Source: Lachnospiraceae bacterium
GTDB lineage: Bacteria > Bacillota > Clostridia > Lachnospirales > Lachnospiraceae
Reading direction: 5' to 3'
DNA length: 64,000 nt
Assembly: GCA_015057035.1 (NCBI GenBank)
Contig: SVFC01000006.1
Location: 45,565-109,564, forward strand
Shown piece by piece: positions 9,142 through 18,054 of the stretch. Position 1 is the stretch's first letter. Each line of letters begins with the position of its first letter. The translations under genes were made by a program, and so were the position numbers. The notes beneath the pieces were generated by a model. The model ran no database searches. It worked only from the letters and a program-made list of their open reading frames with translations, and was not told where the DNA came from.

Positions 9142-9843
9142 TTACTTCAACAACTCTTCAAGTGCAAGTACATCTTCTTTCTTCGCCGCTGGTATATCAG
9201 CAAACGGAAATTTCATTCCCAAATCATCATATTTCACCTGACAGACTTTTTTGAAAGGAAGCAATTCCACCTTATCTACGCAAGAGTATTTATCAGCGAT
9301 GCTTTTTAGTTTGAGAATATTTTCCTTATTATCGTTTAATGTTGGAATAATCACCTGGCGAAGTGTAACTGGAATCTTCTGCTCATCTAAATACGCTAAA
9401 AATTCCAGCACTTTATGCAGATCACAACCTACGTGTTTCTGATACTGTTCGTCTTCTGTATATTTGATATCCAAAAGTACTCTGTCTGTTTCCTGCAATA
9501 GATTTTTGATATCATCATTTAGAATACTTCCCGATGTGTCCAGACAAGTATTAATCCCTTCTTCGTGACATTTTACAAAAAGTTCACGAACAAACTTTGC
9601 CTGAAGCAGTGGCTCTCCACCTGATACGGTGATGCCGCCTTCTTCTTTATAATATTCTCGATAGCGAATGACTTTGCTTACGATTTCTTCTGTAGTGATT
9701 TCTTTTCCCTGTCGCATATCCCAGGTGTCTGGATTGTGACAACAACCACAGCGCAAGTTGCACCCCTGTAAAAACACCACAAAGCGTACGCCAGGACCAT
9801 CCAGGGTTCCTAGGCTTTGAAATGAGTGTACATATCCCACCAT
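9142..9843 (-). CDS. pflA: Pyruvate formate-lyase activating enzyme
   Basis: A 233-residue radical SAM enzyme that installs the glycyl radical on PflB using S-adenosylmethionine and a 4Fe-4S cluster. The cluster ligands are Cys28, Cys32 and Cys35 (CNLRCGCC), followed by the family's SAM-site motif GGEPL. Length is typical. The ATG at 9843 follows AGAGGA; an in-frame GTG at 9861 is upstream of that site. It lies 355 bp downstream of pflB in the same direction, with four hairpins between, so it may be cotranscribed at a lower level. Confidence 0.95.
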   Translation of the reverse strand: MVGYVHSFQSLGTLDGPGVRFVVFLQGCNLRCGCCHNPDTWDMRQGKEITTEEIVSKVIRYREYYKEEGGITVSGGEPLLQAKFVRELFVKCHEEGINTCLDTSGSILNDDIKNLLQETDRVLLDIKYTEDEQYQKHVGCDLHKVLEFLAYLDEQKIPVTLRQVIIPTLNDNKENILKLKSIADKYSCVDKVELLPFKKVCQVKYDDLGMKFPFADIPAAKKEDVLALEELLK

Positions 9844-9867
9844 ACTTATTCCTCTTTTCACAAATCA

Positions 9868-10112
9868 TGGGCGTAAATTACAATTTTACTCTATACACCC
9901 ACATAATCTAACATTTATTCATGTTTTTCCTATGTTTATTAAACAATATGGGCGTAGATATTATACAATCTCTATACGCCCACATTTTTCTAATATTCGC
10001 GGGTGTATATGATAAACCTTCTATACACACCCATAATTTTCAAAATCGCCCCAGTATCACTTCTATTTCACTTAAAAAGCGGGCGTAAAATATAGCATTT
10101 CCGTATACACCC
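9868..10112. repeat. Array of four related hairpins between pflB and pflA
   Basis: Four 32-34 bp hairpins at 9868-9901, 9949-9982, 10001-10032 and 10081-10112 share stems GGGYGTA / TAYRCCC with A/T-rich loops of different sequence. Spacing is 81, 52 and 80 bp. On the minus (mRNA) strand the stem mismatches become G-U pairs, so folding as RNA is favoured in the pfl direction. Loops vary while stems are kept, which suggests selection on structure or a REP-like repeat. They may stabilise the upstream pflB message or lower pflA expression. Confidence 0.8.
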
Positions 10113-10132
10113 TAATTTTCCAAAAATACATT

Positions 10133-10165
10133 TTCGAGACATCAAATATCTTCGAGACATCAAAT
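10133..10165. repeat. Direct repeat, two copies of TTCGAGACATCAAAT
   Basis: The 15-bp unit occurs at 10133-10147 and 10151-10165, an 18-bp period, immediately downstream of pflB. No function is evident. It may be a duplicated regulatory site or slippage remnant. Confidence 0.7.
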
Positions 10166-10198
10166 TATAGCGACTTCTCGACCAATAGATTGCCTCTA

Positions 10199-12430
10199 TT
10201 AGATGCCCTCGTGGAAGGTGCGGCTAATTACTTCACGCTGCTGTTCTTTTGACAACTTGTTGAAGTGTACCGCATAACCAGATACACGAATGGTAAGGTT
10301 TGGATACTCTTCTGGATTCTCATAAGCTTTCATCAGAGTTTCGCGCGTCATTACGTTTACATTGATGTGATGGGCTTTTTTTGCAAAATATCCATCTAAA
10401 ATGTGAACCAGGTTATCAATTCTCTCTTCCTCTGTTCTACCAAGCGCATCTGGTGTGATAGAGAAAGTATTAGATACACCATCACGACAGTCATCATAAC
10501 TGATTTTTGCTACAGAGTTAAGCGATGCAAGGGCACCGTTTTCCTCACGGTTGTGCATTGGGTTTGCACCTGGCGCGAAGGCCTCCCCTGCTTTTCTTCC
10601 GTCTGGTGTCGTTGCTGTATTCTTTCCATACATTACGTTGGAAGTAATCGTTAATACAGAAAGTGTGTGAATTGCATTTCTGTAGGTAGGTGTTTTACGA
10701 AGCTCTGTAATCACTGTGTGAGCCATATCTTTTGCAATCAGGTCTACACGGTCATCATCGTTACCAAACTTAGGAAATTCTCCTGTAGTTTCAAAATCCA
10801 CAATAAAACCACTGGCATCCTTAATCGGTTTTACATCAGCAAACTTGATTGCACTTAAGGAGTCAGCAACTACAGAAAGTCCTGCGATACCAAATGCCAT
10901 AAAACGGTCTACCTGTGTATCGTGAAGTGCCATCTGTGTTTTCTCATAAGCATATTTATCATGCATGTAATGGATAACGTTCATAGTATTTACATAGAGA
11001 TTGCTGAGCCATTCGATGTAAATCTGATAACGTTCCATCACTGCTTCGAAATCTAATTTTTCCACATCCATTACTGGCATCTGTGGTCCAATATGCATCT
11101 GGCTTGAGGTATCATAACCCCCGTTTAATGCGATAAGAAGAAGTTTTGGCAAGTTGCAACGTGCTCCAAAGAACTGCATCTGTTTACCAACTTTCATTGC
11201 TGATACACAACAAGCAATCGCATAATCATCCCCATAGATTGGGCGCATAAGGTCGTCATTTTCATACTGGATAGAGTCGGTGTCTGCCGAAACCTTTGCA
11301 CAGAACTTCTTGAAGCCTTCTGGAAGGCTTGTGGACCAAAGCACAGTCAGGTTTGGTTCTGGAGAAGAGCCTAAAGTATAAAGGGTATTTAATACACGGA
11401 AAGAATTCTTGGTAACAAGAGTTTTTCCATTTTCGCTCATACCACCTACGGCTTCTGTAATCCACATTGGATCTCCACCGAAAAGTTCATTATATTCTGG
11501 TGTACGAAGGTGACGGGCAATACGAAGTTTCATAACGAAATCATCCATAAGCTCCTGTGCACCCTCTTCTGTTAAAATACCATTGGCAATATCTCTTTCA
11601 ATGTAAATATCAAAGAATGTGCTGACACGTCCTAAGGACATAGCTGCACCGTTCTGTTCCTTGATTGCACCCAAGTATCCAAAGTAAGTCCACTGGATTG
11701 CTTCCTGCGCATTTCCTGCTGGCTTACTGATATCAAAGCCATACATTTCAGCCATTTCTTTGAGGTAGCCCAGGAATGTAATCTGCTGGAATAATTCTTC
11801 TGAAAGACGTACTTCTTCTGCACTGAAGTTGCCACCTTCTAAGGCTTTTTTGTCTTTCTTCTTTTCCTCGATGAGGCGATCGATACCATAGAGGGCTACA
11901 CGACGGTAGTCACCGATGATACGTCCACGTCCATAAGCATCTGGAAGACCTGTGATTACATGACATTTACGTGCGTCACGCATTTCGTCTGTATATCCAC
12001 GGAATACACCATCATTGTGCGTGGTTCTAAACTTGAATTCGTTTTCAATCTTGTCGCTCAACTTGTAGCCGTATGCTTTACAAGCCTGACGAGCCATACG
12101 AATTCCACCGAATGGATTTACGCCTCTCTTTAGTGGGCGGTTGGTCTGCATACCAACGATGAGTTCGTTATCTTTATCAATATATCCTGGAGCATATGCT
12201 GTCAGAGAAGATACGGTTTCTGTATCAATATCCAACACCCCGCCATACTGTCTTTCTACGGCGAACAATGTTTCCAGCTTTTTCATCATATCCTGTGTAC
12301 GCTGTGTTGGGCCCGCAAGAAACTCTGCATCTCCTGTATAAGCTGTATAGTTTTTCTGGATGAAATCACGTACGTTGATTTCGTTCTGCCAGTCACCGGC
12401 TACAAAGCCTGTCCAATTTTTGTGTTCCAT
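10199..12430 (-). CDS. pflB: Formate C-acetyltransferase (pyruvate formate-lyase)
   Basis: A 743-residue glycyl radical enzyme converting pyruvate and CoA to acetyl-CoA and formate, the central anaerobic pyruvate branch. Active-site Cys407-Cys408 lie in IACCVSAMK and the radical Gly718 in RVSGYAV near the C-terminus; length matches the family. AGGAGG precedes the ATG at 12430; an in-frame ATG at 12451 overlaps the terminator tail and is rejected. A sigma-A promoter and ZTP riboswitch lie upstream. Confidence 0.97.
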   Translation of the reverse strand: MEHKNWTGFVAGDWQNEINVRDFIQKNYTAYTGDAEFLAGPTQRTQDMMKKLETLFAVERQYGGVLDIDTETVSSLTAYAPGYIDKDNELIVGMQTNRPLKRGVNPFGGIRMARQACKAYGYKLSDKIENEFKFRTTHNDGVFRGYTDEMRDARKCHVITGLPDAYGRGRIIGDYRRVALYGIDRLIEEKKKDKKALEGGNFSAEEVRLSEELFQQITFLGYLKEMAEMYGFDISKPAGNAQEAIQWTYFGYLGAIKEQNGAAMSLGRVSTFFDIYIERDIANGILTEEGAQELMDDFVMKLRIARHLRTPEYNELFGGDPMWITEAVGGMSENGKTLVTKNSFRVLNTLYTLGSSPEPNLTVLWSTSLPEGFKKFCAKVSADTDSIQYENDDLMRPIYGDDYAIACCVSAMKVGKQMQFFGARCNLPKLLLIALNGGYDTSSQMHIGPQMPVMDVEKLDFEAVMERYQIYIEWLSNLYVNTMNVIHYMHDKYAYEKTQMALHDTQVDRFMAFGIAGLSVVADSLSAIKFADVKPIKDASGFIVDFETTGEFPKFGNDDDRVDLIAKDMAHTVITELRKTPTYRNAIHTLSVLTITSNVMYGKNTATTPDGRKAGEAFAPGANPMHNREENGALASLNSVAKISYDDCRDGVSNTFSITPDALGRTEEERIDNLVHILDGYFAKKAHHINVNVMTRETLMKAYENPEEYPNLTIRVSGYAVHFNKLSKEQQREVISRTFHEGI

Positions 12431-12451
12431 TACAATTCCTCCTATAAACAT

Positions 12452-12560
12452 AAAAAGGGCAACTCAGTATCTTTTGTACTAAGTTGCCCAGACGGTCGGC
12501 TAATTATCCTCTACACTCCACCGCAGTTCCCTGCGTTTTTCCGTCAGTCATGTAGAGGTT
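12452..12560 (-). promoter_or_regulatory. ZTP (pfl-motif) riboswitch with terminator platform
   Basis: On the minus strand P1 pairs CCTCTACA with TGTAGAGG (12551-12558 and 12508-12515) and encloses ATGACTGACGG, a small CGCAG-GGAA-CTGCG hairpin and GGTGGAG. A linker and the conserved 3' module CCGTCTGGGC follow. This matches the pfl RNA motif, the riboswitch class for ZTP/ZMP first named from pfl genes. A terminator stem (12457-12489, GGGCAACTTAGTA with its partner) shares the GGGC of the 3' module and runs into five T residues, so ligand binding should prevent termination and switch pflB on. It links Pfl to 10-formyl-tetrahydrofolate shortage. Confidence 0.93.
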
Positions 12561-12568
12561 ACAGTGTC

Positions 12569-12597
12569 ATTATACGAACGAAAAACCCAAAAGTCAA
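12569..12597 (-). promoter_or_regulatory. Sigma-A promoter of pflB
   Basis: TTGACT (-35, 12592-12597), a 17-bp spacer and TATAAT (-10, 12569-12574) on the minus strand. The predicted start, near 12562, is right at the 5' edge of the riboswitch. Confidence 0.9.
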
Positions 12598-12657
12598 CTC
12601 GTGAAGTTGATGTTTTTGAATAAAAACACTGTACGTTTTTTGTGCAGTTTTGTCGAA

Positions 12658-14061
12658 TTACTTATTTGAAAAATATGTGTCTAATGCATAGAACTCATCC
12701 AGATATTCTCTGGTATTCAAACACATCTCTTTAAACAATTCTTTTGCGTCTTCTGCACTTAAGTTTTCGCATAATGGCTGATTTGCAAAGGCTTCGAATA
12801 TTGTGCCCAAATCTCTTGCTTTTATGCCTTCGTATGTTTTATCAATATTTGCGCAGTTCCATTGCACCAGTTCTGCAACCTCTTCTGGCAGTGGATTTGA
12901 AACTACTGGCTTTACTTGATCATTAGAAAATACACAGTTGGTTTCTACGATACTGCCCAATGGAAGCTGTGACATCTGGCCTTTGTTTGGCATATTCACA
13001 TTAGAAACCACTGTACCAAATCCCATCAATGCTTTCATAAGCTCTACTGCTTCTTCAGAAGATTTGACTACTGGGAATTCCTTTTCTCCATTTGCCATAG
13101 CAATGGTATCTACAATTTTCTCTGCCTGTTGCTTTTCTCGGAAATCCACCGTGGTAAGACCGAATTTCCAGTCTTTGACAGTCTCAGGATTCTTCAGATA
13201 CATATCCCCCGGCATAAATTCTGCCAGATGTCGGTCGCCTGCTGCACCCATGGCACCATAGCGATTGTACATATCCATTTTTACTTTATTGCCATAAGCA
13301 AAAGTATCATAGTTAAATGCAAATCGGTCTTCACCTTCTTCGTAGTATCCTTCTTCATAGAACTTCTCCATGAATTCTGGTAAAAGTTTTAAAATATCCA
13401 AATTGCCGTACTTTGCTTCTGTAATCCATGTAAAATGATTCACACCACAGGCATCAGTATAGATATCTTTTCTTGTGGCATCAATGCCCTTAATCTCTTT
13501 TAAAACACAACACAAGAACTGCTGGGCATGGAATACCTCATGGCAGCACCCAAATGCTTTAATCTCTGGAAACACATCATACAAAGTTTTGGTACAGATA
13601 CTCATTGGATTTGTAAAATTGATAACCCAAGCATTTGGACAAATCTCTTTGATTGCTTTCGCGAAGCCTTCGTAGATTGGTACTGTTCGCATCGCACGAA
13701 GCACGCCGCCTGGTCCTACAGTATCGCCCACAGACTGATACACGCCATATTTTTCTGGTGCGTGTACGTCACTTCGCATCTCCTTGAAGGTTCCTGGAAG
13801 AATGGAGATGACAACGAAGTCCGCACCTTTTAAAGTCTCCTCTAATTTCGTATATACTTTGTATTCAAAAACAGATTTTGTATTCGGATTCTGATTGATA
13901 TATCCACCAATGCGGGCATTTCTCTCTGCCGCTTCCACATCAATATCATATAACGCGATTTCCCCGCCTAAATTTTCTGCTACTGCTAAGTCTGACATAA
14001 AGGTTCGTGCCCAGAGTTTTGAGCCTCCACCGATGTATGCGATTTTAATGTTTTTTTTCAT
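12658..14061 (-). CDS. Family GH4 glycosidase, LplD-like alpha-galacturonidase
   Basis: A 467-residue NAD- and metal-dependent GH4 hydrolase. The Rossmann start IAYIGGGSKLWAR is followed by DTVGPGG, NFTNPMS, the metal-site CCHEV and GVNHFTW. The pattern YQSVGDTVGPGG, CCHEVF and VNMPNKGQ closely follows Bacillus LplD, an alpha-galacturonidase, rather than MelA or 6-phospho-glucosidases. It probably cleaves galacturonides from pectin, in keeping with the GH28 gene at 29.5 kb. The ATG at 14061 follows GGGGG; an in-frame TTG at 14076 is upstream of it. Substrate is inferred from similarity. Confidence 0.85.
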   Translation of the reverse strand: MKKNIKIAYIGGGSKLWARTFMSDLAVAENLGGEIALYDIDVEAAERNARIGGYINQNPNTKSVFEYKVYTKLEETLKGADFVVISILPGTFKEMRSDVHAPEKYGVYQSVGDTVGPGGVLRAMRTVPIYEGFAKAIKEICPNAWVINFTNPMSICTKTLYDVFPEIKAFGCCHEVFHAQQFLCCVLKEIKGIDATRKDIYTDACGVNHFTWITEAKYGNLDILKLLPEFMEKFYEEGYYEEGEDRFAFNYDTFAYGNKVKMDMYNRYGAMGAAGDRHLAEFMPGDMYLKNPETVKDWKFGLTTVDFREKQQAEKIVDTIAMANGEKEFPVVKSSEEAVELMKALMGFGTVVSNVNMPNKGQMSQLPLGSIVETNCVFSNDQVKPVVSNPLPEEVAELVQWNCANIDKTYEGIKARDLGTIFEAFANQPLCENLSAEDAKELFKEMCLNTREYLDEFYALDTYFSNK

Positions 14062-14085
14062 AATGTCTGCCCCCAAGAATCTTTT

Positions 14086-14844
14086 TTATTTTAAACCAAG
14101 ACGTTCTGCCAAATCATCAAGATAGTCAATGTGTCCATGACTTGCTCCATACAACGTTACATATCCATTTTTTTCAGCAGTTATATCCTGTCCCATATAT
14201 CCAACTCGTTCACCCTTTTTGAGATAAAGCCTGCGTCCGTTTACCATCAGGTCGTTATATTCCGCAACAGCGGACTCATAATGTAATTCAAATAACTCCC
14301 GTGCCTTCTGAAAATCCCCAAGGTGACCATATATCATACATTCTTCCAAAACCAACGTGTTACAACAGTTATCGAACAAAGGATAGTCTTTACGATACAA
14401 AAGTATATTTTCTCGCGAATTCAAAATATCAAAAACTGGAAGAACCAATTCCTGAATCTCTTTTAAAATTCTTTTTATAATCTTTTCAGTATTTTTGTGT
14501 AGGTCATACCAGGTTTCTCGTTTTCCCCTTATCAGTCCCAATCTAGAACGAATGTTACACTCATATTCATAATAGTATTTCTTCTTTTCTTCCTGCGGTT
14601 GAAAATGTCTTTCGTCGCACTCTGGAACTCGAATTCCAATATTCACACACAAGTGACCCTGCAATCCTCTCACTCCGCTTTGAAAATGAATTACTTGCGA
14701 TATATCTTCTGAGACAAAGCGATGTAATGTTCGACCATGCTTTTTAAAACCATACGATTTTAAATATGCATATACTGCATTTTCAATTTCATCAACCGTT
14801 TTAGTAACGTTGATTTCTTTATCTTTTTTTAAAAAATCGAACAC
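14086..14844 (-). CDS. Hypothetical protein, DUF4304-like
   Basis: A 252-residue soluble protein. The first half resembles DUF4304 proteins (KSYGFKKHGRTLHRF, then a beta-rich stretch with LCVNIGIRVPE); the second half is helical and ends in YGASHGHIDYLDDLAERL. The GTG at 14844 is chosen because GGGAGG sits seven bases upstream; ATG codons further up to 14931 lack a site. It lies 24 bp ahead of the GH4 gene and is probably in the same operon. Function unknown. Confidence 0.65.
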   Translation of the reverse strand: MFDFLKKDKEINVTKTVDEIENAVYAYLKSYGFKKHGRTLHRFVSEDISQVIHFQSGVRGLQGHLCVNIGIRVPECDERHFQPQEEKKKYYYEYECNIRSRLGLIRGKRETWYDLHKNTEKIIKRILKEIQELVLPVFDILNSRENILLYRKDYPLFDNCCNTLVLEECMIYGHLGDFQKARELFELHYESAVAEYNDLMVNGRRLYLKKGERVGYMGQDITAEKNGYVTLYGASHGHIDYLDDLAERLGLK

Positions 14845-15023
14845 GCTACGTCCTCCCGCAATTTGAACACCTTTTCTATTATCATACTTTTTCCGCATAA
14901 CAAAATCAATCATTGTGCAAATTTTTTTCATTTTAACAAAACATTAACATAACAAACACATTTCAGAAAAAAATCTCCTGTATTATCACATCATCAAGAG
15001 AAAACAAACAGGAGGACAACAAA

Positions 15024-15077
15024 ATGTATTTCGAAGTATTATACGCAATCTTTTATTTACTTAGCAACTTATTCTAA
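15024..15077 (+). CDS. 17-residue hydrophobic micro-ORF
   Basis: MYFEVLYAIFYLLSNLF is preceded by AGGAGG with good spacing, one of the strongest ribosome sites in the window. The peptide is almost wholly hydrophobic and could insert in the membrane or serve as a leader peptide. A second short frame, a strong GGAGGTG/CACCTCC hairpin and a terminator follow. No family is recognised. The ribosome site and terminator argue for a real transcript; function is unknown. Confidence 0.5.
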   Translation: MYFEVLYAIFYLLSNLF

Positions 15078-15092
15078 TGCTGCTAGGTAAGA

Positions 15093-15242
15093 ATGAAAAT
15101 TATAGTTGAGAGACTTTTAGATAGATTAGGCAGGCGCCGCTTGGAAATAAGCAAGCAGCCACGTTCGGAGGTGTTCCGCACCTCCTCAACGCGGGCAGTC
15201 GCCGCGTTTAAAACAAAAGAAACCGATGTATATGCATGCTAG
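15093..15242 (+). CDS. 49-residue basic small ORF
   Basis: It starts MKIIVERLLDRLGRRRLE and is rich in Arg and Lys. The ribosome site (AGGTAAGA) is weak and close to the ATG, and the frame runs into the terminator stem at 15222, so it may be chance. It starts 15 bp after the 17-residue micro-ORF. The region around 15161-15185 forms a perfect hairpin, so the transcript may instead be a structured RNA. Confidence 0.3.
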   Translation: MKIIVERLLDRLGRRRLEISKQPRSEVFRTSSTRAVAAFKTKETDVYAC

Positions 15243-15258
15243 CATGCAATACACCGGT
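15222..15258. terminator. Bidirectional intrinsic terminator
   Basis: The outer stem ACCGATGTAT/ATACACCGGT encloses a perfect 16-bp palindrome, followed on the plus strand by eight T residues. It should end both the plus-strand micro-ORF transcript and the GMP synthase transcript arriving on the minus strand. Confidence 0.85.
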
Positions 15259-15291
15259 TTTTTTATTTTACGTGGCTCGTTGCTTTCGCGA

Positions 15292-16275
15292 TCATTCCCA
15301 CTCGATTGTAGCGATAGGCTTTGGACTTAAGTCGTAACATACACGGCATACACCATCTACTTCGCTTAAGATTCTGTCTGTAATCTTTTTCAGTACAGCC
15401 CAATCGATTTCAGGAACTGTACATACCATAGCATCCACAGTGTTTACTGCACGGATGATGACTGGCCAGTAATCAAGACGTTTTCCGTCTTTTACACCTG
15501 TTGAGGTGAAGTCTGGAACTACTGTAAAGAACTGCCAAATCTGTGAGGTAAGTCCAGCGTTGTCGAATTCTTCTCTGAGAATTGCATCAGCTTCTCTAAG
15601 GGCGTGTAAACGATCTCTTGTAATTGCGCCAAGGCATCTTACACCAAGACCTGGGCCAGGGAATGGCTGACGGTCAACCATGGTAGATGGAAGTCCAAGA
15701 GCACGTCCTACTTCACGAACTTCATCTTTGTATAATAATTTAACAGGTTCAACAAGGCCTTCAAATTTGAAATCTTCTGGAAGTCCACCAACGTTGTGGT
15801 GAGCTTTTACTCCATCGCTTTCCAGGATATCTGGGTAGATAGTTCCCTGAGCGAGGAAAGAGATTCCTTCGATTTTGCCGGATTCTTCTTCAAACACGCG
15901 AACGAATTCTTCGCCGATAATTTTACGTTTTTTCTCTGGTTCTGCAACGCCTGCAAGTTTATCTAAGAATCTATCCGTAGCATCGATATAAATCAGATTT
16001 GCATCTAACCCCTTCTGGAACACTTCGATAACCTGCTCACTTTCGCCCTTACGCATTAAGCCATGGTTTACGTGAACACATACTAACTGTTTGCCAATTG
16101 CTTTGATAAGAAGTGCTGCAACAACGGAGCTGTCTACGCCACCGGATAAAGCAAGTAATACTTTTTTATCGCCTACCTGCTCGCGAACTGCTGCAACTTG
16201 TTCTTCGATAAAAGCCACTGCAAGTTCTGGAGTAGTGATACGTTCCATGTTTTCAGGTCTTTTGTTTGAATCCAT
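15292..16275 (-). CDS. guaA: GMP synthase ATP-pyrophosphatase subunit, no glutaminase domain
   Basis: A 327-residue enzyme that adenylates and aminates XMP to GMP. The PP-loop LALSGGVDSS (about 41-50) and the C-terminal dimerisation domain ending CRVCYDLSPKPIATIEWE are complete. The N-terminal class I glutaminase domain (about 200 residues) of standard GuaA is absent, and the protein begins cleanly at an AGGAGG-preceded ATG, so this is not a truncation artefact. It may use free ammonia or a separate glutaminase subunit as in archaea; none is encoded in this window. Confidence 0.93.
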   Translation of the reverse strand: MDSNKRPENMERITTPELAVAFIEEQVAAVREQVGDKKVLLALSGGVDSSVVAALLIKAIGKQLVCVHVNHGLMRKGESEQVIEVFQKGLDANLIYIDATDRFLDKLAGVAEPEKKRKIIGEEFVRVFEEESGKIEGISFLAQGTIYPDILESDGVKAHHNVGGLPEDFKFEGLVEPVKLLYKDEVREVGRALGLPSTMVDRQPFPGPGLGVRCLGAITRDRLHALREADAILREEFDNAGLTSQIWQFFTVVPDFTSTGVKDGKRLDYWPVIIRAVNTVDAMVCTVPEIDWAVLKKITDRILSEVDGVCRVCYDLSPKPIATIEWE

Positions 16276-16335
16276 ATTGAACCTCCTAGTTTGTCCTGTG
16301 ATTCTTCTTCTGCCTATCAGAAAAAAGATAGAGTA

Positions 16336-16364
16336 ATTATATTACTTGATTTTTCCGAAATCAA
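16336..16364 (-). promoter_or_regulatory. Promoter of GMP synthase gene
   Basis: TTGATT (16359-16364), a 17-bp spacer and TATAAT (16336-16341) on the minus strand, about 60 bp ahead of the start codon. No purine riboswitch fold was seen in the short leader. Confidence 0.75.
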
Positions 16365-16440
16365 TGAATTTACTTATGAAATAAATTCATAAATTTTTTA
16401 AGACTAAATTATAAAACAAGAATCAATTTTCTTAAAACCA

Positions 16441-17826
16441 CTAGAGGTTTTTCTCACCTAAATCAGACTCCAATCTCTTAAACAATCTAATTACAACTAC
16501 CAATGCTAGGATAGCCAACACGAATTCTGCCACGAACTGGGTATACGCCAAACCATATAATGGGAAAAGACTATCTAACACAAAGATTGCAGGAATTTCC
16601 AATAACACCTTTCTTGCAATGGCAAAAAACAATGCATTTTTTCCAAGTCCAACTGACTGGAATACACCAACTGTAATAAAATCGATGCAAAGGAATGGTA
16701 ATCCAATACAGAAGCCGCGAAGTAATTTGGCTCCAATGTCCACAACCGTCGGATTCTCCATAAATAATCCAACAAGTGGTGTCGCAGCCAAATAATATAA
16801 TGCCACGACTGCAATACAGAACACCATAGCCACCTTAATCGCAAACATATAAGCGTCCTTCATACGTTTCTGATTACGGCTGGCATAATTGTAACTTACT
16901 AATGGCATAATACCCTGTGATGCTCCAAGCACCATCTGAAGTGGAATCATGTTGATTTTCTGTACAATTCCCATTGCCGCAACAGGGTCCGCACCATAAG
17001 AAGCCATCTTGTTATTAAGGATGGTCATTCCCACTACGTTAAGCAGGTTCTGAATGCAGGCTGGAATACCAACCGCGAAAATGCCACCCACAATTGGTCC
17101 TTCCAAAGTAAATTTCTTTGGGCTGATACACACCAAAGTGCTTTTTCTTTTTGCATATAATAATATAAAGAAATACACACAAGCCACACAGTTGGCAATA
17201 AAGGTCGCACAACCTGCACCAGCTGCGCCCATATTAAGTCCCCATGGAAGAATGAAGAATGGGTCTAAAATAATATTCAAAATACAACCACTCATGGTAC
17301 CAATGCTGGCATGCAGAGACGCTCCCTCAGAGCGAACCATATATCCCAACACCACATTTAGTATCGATGGAACTGCGCCACAAGTAACGGTCCAGAACAT
17401 ATAATCCGCGGTGGCCTGGATGGTAGTTTCATTAGAACCTAAAATCTGTAGCAGTGGAGCCTGAAAAATGGTGCATACCGCTGCAAAAATCACCGCACAG
17501 ATAAATGCACACCAAAACGCAAAGGAAGATGATTTGTGTACTGTTTCATAATCTCTTCTTCCCATAGCACGGCTCATCATGCTGGATGCACCTACACCAA
17601 ACAAGTTATTAAACGCATTGAATGCCAGCATAACTGGTGCCGCCAGCGTAACACCTGCGTTCTGAATTGGGTCATTCAGCATTCCAACAAAATAAGTATC
17701 TGCCAGATTATATACAATCGTAACCAGCGAACCGATAATCATCGGAATCGACAGTTTTGCTACCGCCTGTGGAATCGGCATACGCTCAAACAATTCAATT
17801 TTATCTCTCATATCTTCAGCTGCCAT
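16441..17826 (-). CDS. MATE family efflux transporter
   Basis: A 461-residue protein with about twelve membrane segments and the MATE opening IPQAVAKLSIPMIIGSLV, then ADTYFVG. It is a Na+- or H+-driven antiporter family exporting drugs or metabolites; the substrate cannot be read from sequence. The ATG at 17826 follows AGGAGA; an in-frame codon at 17850 lacks a site. It is upstream of guaA on the same strand, but guaA has its own promoter. Confidence 0.92.
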   Translation of the reverse strand: MAAEDMRDKIELFERMPIPQAVAKLSIPMIIGSLVTIVYNLADTYFVGMLNDPIQNAGVTLAAPVMLAFNAFNNLFGVGASSMMSRAMGRRDYETVHKSSSFAFWCAFICAVIFAAVCTIFQAPLLQILGSNETTIQATADYMFWTVTCGAVPSILNVVLGYMVRSEGASLHASIGTMSGCILNIILDPFFILPWGLNMGAAGAGCATFIANCVACVYFFILLYAKRKSTLVCISPKKFTLEGPIVGGIFAVGIPACIQNLLNVVGMTILNNKMASYGADPVAAMGIVQKINMIPLQMVLGASQGIMPLVSYNYASRNQKRMKDAYMFAIKVAMVFCIAVVALYYLAATPLVGLFMENPTVVDIGAKLLRGFCIGLPFLCIDFITVGVFQSVGLGKNALFFAIARKVLLEIPAIFVLDSLFPLYGLAYTQFVAEFVLAILALVVVIRLFKRLESDLGEKNL

Positions 17827-17965
17827 TTTATACTCTCCTACTATAATCACATACGGAATAATACTTCCTCTTAGATATACTCACAATTATCATAACACGT
17901 TTCTAATTATTATCATAGCCACATTTTTTTATAAGAAAAATTATATAATTCCACAACATTTTTTC

Positions 17966-17994
17966 TTGCACACTTAAGTCTCTCGCTATATAAT
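17966..17994 (+). promoter_or_regulatory. Promoter of CofE-like gene
   Basis: TTGCAC (17966-17971), a 17-bp spacer and TATAAT (17989-17994), 60 bp ahead of the start codon. Confidence 0.8.
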
Positions 17995-18054
17995 ATTTAA
18001 TGTCTTTTGAGGACTTTCTCTAGACACTATACATTAAAAAAGAAGGTACAAACA

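Noticed and set aside
9868..10112. CRISPR array
   Set aside because: Repeats are hairpins with unequal spacing and different lengths; no cas genes nearby.
16276..16440. Guanine riboswitch ahead of the GMP synthase
   Set aside because: Leader is too short and lacks the three-way-junction signature.
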